NCBI GenBank assembly: GCA_034401135.1
Contig: JAWZSP010000007.1
Location: forward strand, 868,001 to 932,000
From: Volutella citrinella
Taxonomy: Eukaryota; Ascomycota; Sordariomycetes; Hypocreales; Nectriaceae
Direction of reading: 5' to 3'
DNA length: 64,000 nt
The notes under the pieces are model-generated. The model was not told the origin of the DNA. It was given only the letters and a program-made list of their open reading frames with translations, and did no database searches. Position numbers and translations under genes: made by a program. Shown here piece after piece: positions 11,742 to 21,656 of this stretch. The number at the start of each line of letters is the position of its first letter. Within the stretch, counting starts at the first letter, position 1.

Positions 11742-13074
11742 TTCCAAAGTTGGGTTGTGAATGGACTGCGCAGGATGATCAAGAGGAAAGAAAGGTCTGC
11801 GAAGGCGGGGTTGATGGCGGTAGTATTCCGACACGAGGCTGATGGAATGGGATTTTGGTCGAAACGTGTCAAGTCATGTATAACCAATAGCTACCACTTT
11901 CTTACTGTAATAAGCAGGCTGTGCAACCGTAAAGCAACTCGAGTGACCCAAGCGGTGCATTATCCCCAACATGCAGCCTCTTTTTTATTATACATGTATC
12001 ACATACTTAGTAGTATGGCTAGATGGCATTTGGCAGGAACTTGTATAACTTCTCCAGGTTCGCTCTCGTCGGTTGTTGGGATTGGGCGTCAATACTGTGG
12101 GTGTTTCCATCCGGCAAGCGACCTAGAGTAGATACTAGTACTTACCTTGCATTAATGCTAGAATCGACATGGTACCTGACACTGTGCTCCCTTTCACGCC
12201 TGGTTGGCTCCAAACAAACGACAGCAATCGCAAAAGAGAAGCACTGACGTCAAGGCAATCCGAGCAAAGCAGAGCCACAAAGACGCGATTGCCACCCCGT
12301 ATCGCTGGTGCTGGGAAGCGGTCAGGCGCCTATTCACACGGGATAGCCGCGCTCCGAGGCTTCATGGCATTGCGTGTGGTGGTGTGGCTGATTCGACACC
12401 AGCAATGGCATTTTCGGATATAGCCTTGGTCATGGTGACGTGGTGCGCACTCCCACATGTCCGCCTTCAGTTGCAGCTCTGTGCCACATGTGACGACGGG
12501 GCTGGCCAGTGGGTATCTCCGCCACCTGGGACCCAACCATTGTCGCTGAATCGCGCCGGGAGCACCGGTGCTGCACCGCAGAGTGCCCTGAGCTGTCACC
12601 CCAATGTGATTCAGCACAGCAGGGACCCTTCTAGCGGATCAGGCACCTCACTCACTGGCAGTCGACGGGTAGGTGCCTTACGCACTAAGCACTGCCCCGC
12701 CATTACGTAGCCCGCCTGTCGAACACAAAAAAAAAAGATTGCCCCAGCATCTGAGCGCCTGGTCGTAGCAGTCATCAAGTGCCAAGCCTCCCTAGAACGC
12801 CGCAGCCTATGACAGGCCTATCAGGTACCAGCCCAACGGCACAGGCAGGCCGTGACCCGGGAAATTTCCGCCATGGCGGCCTGGTGCAGAGGCGGCATGT
12901 TCTTTTTGCCAACCCAAATGGCGGCGTTGTCGTCAACAAATATCTAAACCGATAGCCCTCACCGCGCTCCTCCCTCTGGTCACCCCCCCCGTCCGACCTC
13001 AACCCCCGACCTCCCTCTCATCCTCACCTACCGACCGACCGACAAACTACGAGCGCCCTGTCGCACCGCCCAAC
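11742..13074. other. Divergent intergenic region
   Basis: This 1.3 kb stretch lies between the divergent 2EXR and J-domain genes. It contains only short unconvincing frames and an A-run at about 12727-12736. The last 120 nt are C/T-rich, as expected for a 5' leader. No RNA gene recognised. Confidence 0.5.
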
Positions 13075-14818
13075 ATGGTCGTCGACACCGCCTACTATGA
13101 CATCCTAAAGGTCTCCCCGACGGCTACAGAGCTGGAGATCAAGAAGGCCTATCGCAAGCTGGCCATCGTCCACCATCCAGGTTCGATGACGCCCCTTCCT
13201 ACCCCTCTGCCTCTTTTTACCTGGATCCGCCTCCGCCTCTACCCCTCTGTCTGCTCCGAGATAGCCAAGGTTGCGGGGGACAACCACTTCACATCGTCTC
13301 AGACCTAAGCATACACATGCTAACCCCACCTCCTCCCAGACAAGAACCCCGATGACCCGACCGCGCACGAAAAGTTCCAGGAGATTGGTGAGGCTTACCA
13401 AGTTCTCTCCGATACCGACCTGCGGAAAGCCTACGATAAGTTCGGAAAGGACCATGCTAAACCTCAGGAGGGCTTCGCCGACCCCGCCGAGTTCTTCACA
13501 TCCATCTTTGGCGGCGAGGCCTTTGTCGACTGGATCGGCGAGATCAGCCTGATGAAGGATCTTACTGCGACCATGGATATCGCGATGCAAGAGGAGGAGG
13601 GCGAGCAGGAGGGCGAGTTCCCCGGCACCGAGGAAGCCATGAAGGAGAGCATGAAGGACGGCGAGAAGACTCCCGCCCCTCAACCAGCAACCGGTGCCTC
13701 CCAGCCAACTGGTGCCTCGGCGCCCCCCCCCCCTACCGTTGTCGTCGACGACGAGAAGCCTGAGAAGGCCCAAGCTCCTTCCGCTGGCGTCGCCGATGCG
13801 CCTCCGCCCAAGCCCCCCCGTCGCTCCCACGATGCTTCCCCGGCACCCTCTGCAAGCTCGGGCAGCCGCACCCAGATTCCCCTGCGCCCGGCCCTGGCCG
13901 ACAAGGCCCACGATGAGGCCGCCGAGAACGAGCTGTCCGAGGACATGAAGGCCAAGAGAAAGGCGGGCATGACCAAGGAGCAGCGCGAGAAGCTGGCCGC
14001 CTACGAGGCCGAGCGCGCGCGCATCCGCCAAGAGCGTGTCGATACTCTGTCGCGCAAGCTTCTTGACCGTCTCAGCGTGTGGACTGAGACGGACAAGGGT
14101 CCCGACGTCACTGCCGCGTTCCAGGAGAAGATGCGCCTCGAGGTTGAGAACCTCAAGATGGAGTCGTTCGGCATCGACATCCTGCACTCTATTGGCCAGA
14201 CGTATGTGTCCAAGGGCTCAACACTGCTTAGAAGCCAAAAGTTCCTCGGCATCGGTGGTTTCTTCAGCAAGCTGCGTGACAAGGGCACCCTCGTCAAGGA
14301 GACGTGGGCTACCGTGACCAGCGCCATCGATGCCCAGCGCACGATGGAGGAGATGGCCCGGGAGGAGGAGCGTGCCGGCGAGGACTGGTCCGAGGAGAAG
14401 CGCGTCGAGTACGAGCGCCGCGTGACTGGCAAGATTCTCAACGCCGCCTGGAGGGGCAGCAGGTTCGAGATCCAGAGCGTCCTGCGCGACGTCTGCGATA
14501 GCATCCTCAACGACAAGAAGGCCCCTCTGTCCAAGCGACTCGAGCGTGCCCAGGCCCTGGTGCTAGTTGGCGATGTCTTCAACAAGGTATGCAATCGATT
14601 CCCTTTGTCGTCCAGGACTGAAGAGCTCAACACTAACATTTCTATAGGCTGCGCGAACCCCCGAGGAAGAGGGCGACTACCTCGTCTTTGAGCAGCTCGT
14701 CGCCGAGGCTGCCATCAAGAAGGAGGACAAGAAGAAGAAGGAGAAGGAGCGCAAGCCCCAAGAAAAGGAGAGAACTGAGAGTCCCGAGAAGAAGTCCGAG
14801 GCCACCGCCTCCGCCTAA
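13075..14818 (+). CDS. J-domain co-chaperone with DnaJ-X region (CAJ1/DJP1-like)
   Basis: Type III Hsp40 that would stimulate Hsp70 ATPase. Yeast relatives CAJ1 and DJP1 work in the cytosol, and DJP1 assists import into organelles such as peroxisomes. Exons: 13075-13180, 13340-14586, 14648-14818, giving 507 aa. The J domain occupies about aa 5-70. Intron 1 (159 nt, donor GTTCGA, weaker than its neighbours) splits the Asp codon of the HPD motif (aa 34-36), followed by [22 protein letters not shown]-rich segment is short or absent. Pro/Ala-rich and acidic linkers span about aa 140-250. The DnaJ-X domain runs from about aa 270 to 440 ([41 protein letters not shown]). The C-terminus is strongly charged (Lys/Glu). 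All expected elements are intact. It is convergent with the FFYA-repeat gene. Confidence 0.93.
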
Positions 14819-16212
14819 AGCGCGGCTATCTCGTAGTGACCGAGAGAGGCCGGTTTGCATTTACCCATAGAGGAGAAGATGGAGAGGGCTGCGCCGTGAG
14901 CACATGGTCGCTGGAACGGGCCAAGAACGGGATTGCGTGTGTTGGTTAACGGAGCGAGCCCCTGCCCAGCGAGGGCTATTGTTGATTTGAACACGGATGA
15001 TATCCGCATGAACCCTGCGAGATTGGGGAGCCCCACAAGGAGAAGGAAGAGGAGGAGGAGGAGGTTGATGAGTATGAGAAGGTGAAGAGCGAGCGTGGTC
15101 GGTAGTGGTCGCATAGAGCAAAGCACGCACACGGCCGGCGACGATTTAGACATAATATTCATGATGCCATTCCCCCCTTTAATTCAAGAGGCAATCATTC
15201 TCGTCCTCCTATTGCTAAAGTCGAATATCGATGCGAGACGACCTTAATGGATGAGTCATGATGTTGGACACAGTTGTTCAAGATTGGTGCAAGCGATGGA
15301 AAGTCTCCTGGTCAGGACAAAACACCCCTTGTCCCCAACTGAGCAACATCGCTGTTTCAAAGTGCAGCAAGACCAGGCACTGTCTTTGCCAGGGACGGGT
15401 TTCAAAAGCGAGGAGCCCCACAGGGCGCGAATATTGATGAATGTGAATCGACAATGGTCTGCCGTTGATCTTCTTTTCTTTCATCCGATATCTAAACCTT
15501 CCCCATTCTTACCGCACAGGATCGTAGGTGTGTCCGCGCCAGTTTAAGAAATCCCCTTCCAGTCATGAATTTTATCCTGGCGCCTATCGGGAAACACCCC
15601 CTTCCTGTCAATCCAATATTTTGCAAGTTCTTCTCCGCCCTCGCCCAGTTCCGCAGTATTCTCGCTCCTCCGGGGGTATCTGTTGGTACATGCTCTCGAC
15701 GAAAAAAGAAAGAAAAGAGGCCAAACCAGAGGCACAAGTGATAGCCGACATAGGGAAAAGGAAAAGGTAGGTAATCCAGCTTGAATGTTGGTTCCAATAG
15801 AGACAAAGAAAAATGAAAATGAACCCCAAAACGGGGTGAAATCACATCCAACCGATGCACATCCGGACATGAGAAAGAGGGGTGCCTCCCAACCGTGGAA
15901 GGCAGTTGAAGGGAACGAGAAGCGCCATGGGCATTTGACGCAGTCGCTCATCGAACATGGTGACTTTGAGCAAGAGAAGCGAAAGGTTGAGAACGCCTGC
16001 CAGTCAACTCCATGTATGCAATGTTCCCCTTCATCTATCAGCGTTAAGTTGTGCATTATCATGTCGAGATGTTCAGTTGATGTGGTATAGGAATATTATT
16101 CGAGTCGCTGTCCGAGAGTGGTGATTGGTGAACGGCATCCAGGCCGAGATCGGTCAATGGCGGATTCATTCCGCCAACATGTCGTGCCAAATTGTAATGT
16201 GGGTTGGTTAAG
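14819..16212. other. Convergent intergenic region
   Basis: This 1.4 kb stretch lies between two 3' ends. A purine-rich patch (GAGGA repeats, about 15044-15065) is the only visible structure. No gene recognised. Confidence 0.5.
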
Positions 16213-18411
16213 TTAGCTGCTGTCGGGATGCAGCTCAATACCGCTGTCGCGGTCCTGGGGGGTCCTCTCCCTGTTCGGGGGGGGATCGAGGTCCAGTTCC
16301 AGCTTCGACAGCAGCTGTGCGTCTGCTGCCCTGGTGAGTTCGTCCTCCTCATCTGGAGGTGCCAGGACATGACCGCCAAAGTCCACGTCAGAGACGCGGA
16401 CCTTGTACTCAAGCGCCTTCTGGCCCTCTTTGATCAGTACCTCGGTCCAGTTCAAGCAGCGCTTGATGCTCTGGTTCATCTTCTGACTGTCAACGAGAAG
16501 TTCTCGGTGCTTGGTAAGATCGAGCCGGAGTCGCTTTTCATCTCGGTTCCTGCGGACAATGGCCTTTTCAGCGACCTCAGGGTTATCAGCGAGCTCGCCA
16601 CTTGAGGTCAGGTCGCCGCTAGAGAAGTCAGACTCGTCCATGGAATCGTGGTCGTCATCCGAAAAGCCAAAGTCTTCGCCGTCTTCTTCCTCACTGAGAT
16701 CAGTCAGGCTAATAGGGATGTCAGTCAAGGCCGCCGAGGGAACCCGACTTGATGCTGCGGATGGCAACGAAGATATCCGTCCAGATCGGGACAGGCGACG
16801 GAATCGACGAATCTCGGCAGTCTGTTTTCGAAGTTGTCTTTCAAGGGTTCGGTTAATGGCCTCTAGTGAGGCATTGGTAATCTCGAGGTCTTGAACCTTG
16901 CGCTCTCGACGCGCATTGGCAACTAACTCGCTCACCCCTTCTAAGCCATGGGTTGACTTAGTAGGGCTCTGCAGCTCCCCATGCAAATCTCCATCCTTTG
17001 AACCATCGTCTTCGGGCAGGTCTTCGACCATCTGAAGCATTGACGCCATGGTCATGGCGGGTTGGGTAATGACGGGACTGCTAGGCCGGGGTGATGAAGG
17101 CTCGGAGAGCTGCTGTGGTGGGGAAATTGGGGGTTTCGGCGAATTGGACGAGTCTACGCTGGGAATGCTCCCTGTGCGCGCGTGTGTCCTGCGAGGTGTT
17201 TCGATACTGACACGCCGTTTGGCGGCCGGTGCCGAGGTGGGAGCTAGCGAAGCTGGGGAAGCCAATGGGCCACGGTTAATTAGACCGGGAGACGGCATGT
17301 TCTTCATCGATGGAGGCATCTGCTGCAGCATCTTGATTGGCGACATTGACCGTGGCCCTCCAGTCGTCGAGCCGCTCGTTGTAGGACGACCAGTCGTCCT
17401 CGAAGTCGAGGAGCCTGCGGAGGATTGGAGACTTGTCTTGGAACCAGCATCAGGTGTGCCATTGGCATAAAAGAACTTGTTGTTAGGCTCCTGGGTGGCA
17501 TTCATGGCTTGCGAATACGGAGCATTGGTCGGAGGGCTCAATGTTCTCTTGGGCTGTGGCTGAGTAGATGCTTCGTTGGCATAAAAGAATGTTGCTGCCT
17601 TCTGGACCGGCCTTGGATTCTGCTGTTGTGGTTGAGGCTGGCTTCGGGCGTCGCTGGCGTAAAAGAATTTGGAATCGGTCGACTCTCTCGAGGAATCTGT
17701 CTGCCCCGAAGACAGCCGGGAGGACTCAATAGCCGGGGCGGCACGAGGGTCCCAGCCGTCGTTGATTCGCTCCGGGTTTGGTGTCCCGCCAGGCGTGCTC
17801 TGGCGGCTTCCACCTCGATATCCAGATGAGGGCGCGGATGAATCATCTCGGCAAGGCGGGCCAGGGACTTGGCCCTGCGTGCTTCGTCGGACGAGAGGTG
17901 TGAGGGTGGGCGTGAGGGTGGGTGTAATCTTGGCGGACGCAATCTTGGGAGTGATGGGCGTGCGGCCAATATTTTTGGCTGCGGCGGCACTCAACTGGGG
18001 AGGCCGGTGACGAGTGTCGCCAGGGGGCATCTTGGGAGAGATGGGGGCGGCACTCAATGAAGTGGAACGCGTGGTTGTTGCAGTCAGAGCGAGGACATGT
18101 TGCTGGTTCCGGTCGTTGTAACCCAGCGGCGGTCTAGGACGGGAGTCGGCGGCGGAGGCAGAGGTGGCGGAAGGAAGCCTCGGCCGGCCAGCGGGTACGG
18201 ATGTTGTGACAGGTGTGGAAGGCGTTGTGGGCGATAGTGGAGATTTGAGCGGTCTCGAAGGCAGCGGCGGCGATGCGATGGGAATTTTAGCTCCGGAGGC
18301 AGGAGATCGGGGCCCGGGGTTTATGGAGCGGCGAGGCGGGCGCGCGAGAGTTGTGGGCGGCGAGGGGGATGGAGAGTCGAAGTTGTTGATGTTGGAGTTG
18401 AGCGTCCGCAT
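16213..18411 (-). CDS. Disordered Ser/Pro-rich protein with three FFYA repeats and a coiled coil
   Basis: A 732 aa single-exon protein that I do not recognise by function. The ATG at 18411 is chosen because the open frame upstream holds only non-ATG starts. Residues 1-480 are Ser/Pro/Thr-rich and probably disordered, with many SP sites. Three copies of a short hydrophobic motif lie inside: KFFYASD at aa 248, TFFYANE at 274 and KFFYANG at 312, spaced 26 and 38 residues. A basic, helical segment at about aa 493-545 (from VSELVANARRERK through LERQLRKQTAEI) looks like a coiled coil. An acidic block follows (LSEEEDGEDFGFSDDDHDS), then a second charged helix (NRDEKRLRLDLTKHREL). The architecture fits a scaffold or cytoskeleton-associated protein whose repeats are docking motifs. 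That is inference. Divergent from the IRC21-like gene, with 2 kb between them. Confidence 0.85.
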   Translation of the reverse strand: MRTLNSNINNFDSPSPSPPTTLARPPRRSINPGPRSPASGAKIPIASPPLPSRPLKSPLSPTTPSTPVTTSVPAGRPRLPSATSASAADSRPRPPLGYNDRNQQHVLALTATTTRSTSLSAAPISPKMPPGDTRHRPPQLSAAAAKNIGRTPITPKIASAKITPTLTPTLTPLVRRSTQGQVPGPPCRDDSSAPSSGYRGGSRQSTPGGTPNPERINDGWDPRAAPAIESSRLSSGQTDSSRESTDSKFFYASDARSQPQPQQQNPRPVQKAATFFYANEASTQPQPKRTLSPPTNAPYSQAMNATQEPNNKFFYANGTPDAGSKTSLQSSAGSSTSRTTGRPTTSGSTTGGPRSMSPIKMLQQMPPSMKNMPSPGLINRGPLASPASLAPTSAPAAKRRVSIETPRRTHARTGSIPSVDSSNSPKPPISPPQQLSEPSSPRPSSPVITQPAMTMASMLQMVEDLPEDDGSKDGDLHGELQSPTKSTHGLEGVSELVANARRERKVQDLEITNASLEAINRTLERQLRKQTAEIRRFRRLSRSGRISSLPSAASSRVPSAALTDIPISLTDLSEEEDGEDFGFSDDDHDSMDESDFSSGDLTSSGELADNPEVAEKAIVRRNRDEKRLRLDLTKHRELLVDSQKMNQSIKRCLNWTEVLIKEGQKALEYKVRVSDVDFGGHVLAPPDEEDELTRAADAQLLSKLELDLDPPPNRERTPQDRDSGIELHPDSS

Positions 18412-20393
18412 CGTGACAGTGTCGGGGCCGTCTGGCCGCAAACGGCGAGTCCCAGAATGGCGTCTTCTTACTGGCTGGGTGGCATGAGGTGGCTCTGTGG
18501 GCGCGGTTTTTGAGTTAGGGGTGTCCCTGTGGGAACACCTGTAGAGGGGCCTAGGAGAGCGCCGGGTGGCTGTCAGAGCACTGAGAATCGGGGCACCGGC
18601 GGATGGTTGCTGTAGTTATGGGGTCCAGGTGTGCGCGATGTTTTGGCGTTGTTTAGTTTCAAACGTGCAGCCGTCAAACAGAAAAGAAAGAAAAAACGAA
18701 GCAATCGAGCAAAGAGACGGCAGGAGCGAGGAGAGGAGAAGCAGGTATCAATGCGGCACGGGGGCATGGCCAGCAGAAAAACTCGCAAAAGGCAGCCAAG
18801 GACCTGACTCCATTCCGTCCTATCCCATCCCATGCCCGGCCAGGTCATCGGGTTGTTATTGCCCAGGCCCAGGCCAGGTGCTACTGCTCCGCAGTCCGGG
18901 TTCCCGATCCCCGTCCCTATCGTACCCGCACACCGCAAACCCTCCCCTATGGCACGACAAACTGCCACCAGCCCCAGCGCCAACCCGTGCTGGCCGTCCA
19001 CCTCTTGCATCAAATCCGAGCAAATTGGCAATCAGACGTGCGTGCGCGTGCAGGCGGCGATGCTGCCTCGCGGCGCGTACTACTACAGCCCATCTCACTT
19101 CAGCTCTGAGATGCATGTGGGTGTGGTTGCATTTTGTTGTTTATTTTGAATTGGAAGCTAGCTGGCGTGTCTTCGGTAGTTTGGAGCCGCAATCCAATGC
19201 GAGCCTCCGAGCGTCGAGCTTCCAGGACGCCCTGGCCGCGTTCACTGACTGCCTGCAATTCATCCGCCTCCAAGGCCAATGCCGAGAGGCCCATCGTCAT
19301 CTCTCGTGATTAATTCTTCATGCTTCAGCCTGTTGCCGGAGCTTGCCCCCCGCCATAGCCAGCAGCGCCCGGGAAGGCCCCTGTACCAGGCGCTAGGGTC
19401 TATACCGTCTATTCTGGGCTTACAGAGATCATTGCCCCGCTGGCGAATTACTAGGCCAGGCCAGCGCTGCGAACTGCCCACTTTCAGTCACTCCAAGTCA
19501 CCTCCCGCCCGTAGATCGCCGGCGGGTGGCATGACTGGCACCAGCCACGGCGGAAGGCGGAAGGCGGCAGGCCAACACAGGGCGCTCCATAAGCTGGGTT
19601 CCATTGCATTGGCGAATAAGAGCAGCGATGGACAGATATGCTGGATCTGGCGAACTCCTCTCAGAGCTATATGCGACTACCATTAATTGAGGATTTGTGA
19701 ATCTGTATAACTGGCCTAGTGACTACTCCTGATGACGCAAATTCCATGACATTTTTGGTCTTCCAGTTTTCCACACCTCAGCCAGGACCCCGCCCCCGCA
19801 TGACGGAGTAATTGGCTGGCAGTGGCTGCTGTCACCTGTGGCTGGCTCTGGTCCGCCTGGACGGACAAATTCCACAAGTCCGGATGCTGACTGGACGCCT
19901 GGCAGCTGATGACCAAACAGAGCGCCTGTATTTTTCAAAGCCCTGACACCGCTACAGCCTTGCCACAGAACCAGCGTCCAGTGGTTTCGCACATTTTCTC
20001 CTTCCGACGGCACCACGCTCGCTACGGCTAGGGAAAGTACTGCTAGTCCAGCGCTGCTGCTAGCCGAACGGCCCTGGGTGTGTATTTCTGGAGATTCCAC
20101 GACGCAGCCATGGCTCGATGATCCTGCAACAACCAGGTCACAACCCACCACCCCAGCCCGCCGTCGCCACTCGCTCCAGCCTCTTGTTGCTTTTCTCTGT
20201 CCTGACCTCGTCAGTACGGGCTCCGCGATCCTCCCGCCTGTGCGCGTCCCCGTCCATCTGCGCGCGCGTTGCAGAGCGCTCGTCTGCTACTGAACTTTGG
20301 TGCCAGCCAAATTAGCAACCACGTCCCCATCACAGCACGTCGCATCGAACCCCGTGACAGCGCCCCGCGCCCTTGCGTCCCTCGCTCGCAGCC
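18412..20393. other. Divergent promoter region
   Basis: About 2 kb between two start codons transcribed outward. It contains the CT- and GA-rich tracts usual for fungal leaders and no credible gene. Confidence 0.5.
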
Positions 20394-21518
20394 ATGGGCC
20401 TGCTGGGCATCTCCCTCATCGTGGCCTCCGTCGTCTGGGTCGTCCTCCGACCGCCGGCCTGGCTCCAGCCGCTCCAGGTGCTCCTGCGATGGAGGGGCAG
20501 CACGGCCACTATTCAGGGCCCCAAGCCAGACGTCAACGCTCAGCCCGACGCTGCTCCTGGTCCTCGTCCTCATCCTGGCCAGGACCACCGAGGCGAGCTG
20601 TCAGATCACCAGGTGGAACCCAGCCCCCCGGCACTACCGGGCCTCCAGCCCAAGTCCCGAGACTCGCCGTCCCCGTCCGCGTCAGGCCATGGCCAAGAGC
20701 CCAGCTCGGCACGAGACCAGAATGAGTACAAGCAGCGTCGAGACGCGGCCGCCATGCCGCCGCCGCCGCCTCTCATCGTCCAGCCGCCTACACTGGTCGA
20801 GCCCGAGGAGCAGACGACGCCCAAGGCCACCGCTGTCGACCCTCCTACACTGAACATTCCCGGCTTCGCTCTCGATGATGAACCGGCTCCCTCAGCGCCG
20901 GCCGTCCGCGCGCCCGCCCCCAGGCTCTCTGCCCCGGGTTCTTCGCCATCCATGATGCCACCTCCACCTCCCCCGGGCCGGCTTCCGCCTGCCGCTGGCC
21001 GAGTCCCCTCGCTGGCCATGTTCCCGGCTGCAAACTCCCCACAGCGTGCCCGTGGCCCCGCTCCGGTTCGGGCTCCCCCAGGCGGCTCCGGCCTCGCCCC
21101 TCCTCCCACCATCAGTGCGAAGCCGTCAAAGCCCAGCCGCAAGGTCCTCCTCACACCGGGCCACTCGCCTCTCGACTGGGCTCGCATCTCTGGTCCCAAC
21201 TCGGATCTTCGAGGCCTGCCCCCGTCAACACCTTACTTGCGAGTGACGCCCTCCATGCTCAAGCATTACACCGGCCGCAAGGGCAAAGATGCCTGGATGG
21301 CCCTCAACGGGAAGGTATACAACATTACTCCCTATGCGGATTTCCACCCTGGCGGCGTGCCGGAGCTGATGCGAGGAGCCGGTCGGGACGGCACCGAACT
21401 GTTTGGTAAATACCACCCCTGGGTCAACTACGAGACGATGCTCTCATCCTGCCTCGTCGGCCTACTAGTAGAGGAGTCCGAGGGCTCCAAACCAAGCGAG
21501 ATGGAAGAGATGGATTAG
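20394..21518 (+). CDS. IRC21-like membrane-anchored cytochrome b5-domain protein
   Basis: Probably a heme-binding electron-transfer protein. The yeast relative IRC21 was named from a screen for increased recombination centres. A 374 aa single-exon protein starting at GCCATGG. Residues 1-20 form a hydrophobic anchor (GLLGISLIVASVVWVVL). Residues 30-250 are Pro/Ser/Ala-rich linker with PPPPPP runs. The C-terminal cytochrome b5 domain spans about aa 278-358. It holds YLRVTPSMLKHYTG, DAWMALNGKVYNITPY, the HPGG motif (axial His near aa 318) and the second axial His in GKYHPW (near aa 341), so both heme ligands are present. The PGHSPLDWARISGPNSDLRG segment before it is typical of this subfamily. 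No reductase domain follows, unlike CYB5R4. The 3' end lies 138 nt from the 3' end of the NBS1 gene. Confidence 0.9.
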   Translation: MGLLGISLIVASVVWVVLRPPAWLQPLQVLLRWRGSTATIQGPKPDVNAQPDAAPGPRPHPGQDHRGELSDHQVEPSPPALPGLQPKSRDSPSPSASGHGQEPSSARDQNEYKQRRDAAAMPPPPPLIVQPPTLVEPEEQTTPKATAVDPPTLNIPGFALDDEPAPSAPAVRAPAPRLSAPGSSPSMMPPPPPPGRLPPAAGRVPSLAMFPAANSPQRARGPAPVRAPPGGSGLAPPPTISAKPSKPSRKVLLTPGHSPLDWARISGPNSDLRGLPPSTPYLRVTPSMLKHYTGRKGKDAWMALNGKVYNITPYADFHPGGVPELMRGAGRDGTELFGKYHPWVNYETMLSSCLVGLLVEESEGSKPSEMEEMD

Positions 21519-21656
21519 ACATGGTTACAGAAGCGACCTTATTTGTACAAGATAGAAGCCATAGACGCATGCGCCATTGCGCCAGGGATATGTATCATTG
21601 CCCACATGTTTTTACATAGAGATACCCTGTTTGAATACACAGCCGAAAGAGATCCA

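Noticed and set aside
13105..14187. 360-codon minus-strand frame opposite the J-domain gene
   Set aside because: Leu/Gly-rich antisense shadow of the GC-biased coding strand.
20326..20355. Possible tRNA B-box-like GGGTTCGA on the minus strand
   Set aside because: The following bases do not match the T-arm consensus, and no acceptor stem or A box could be paired nearby.
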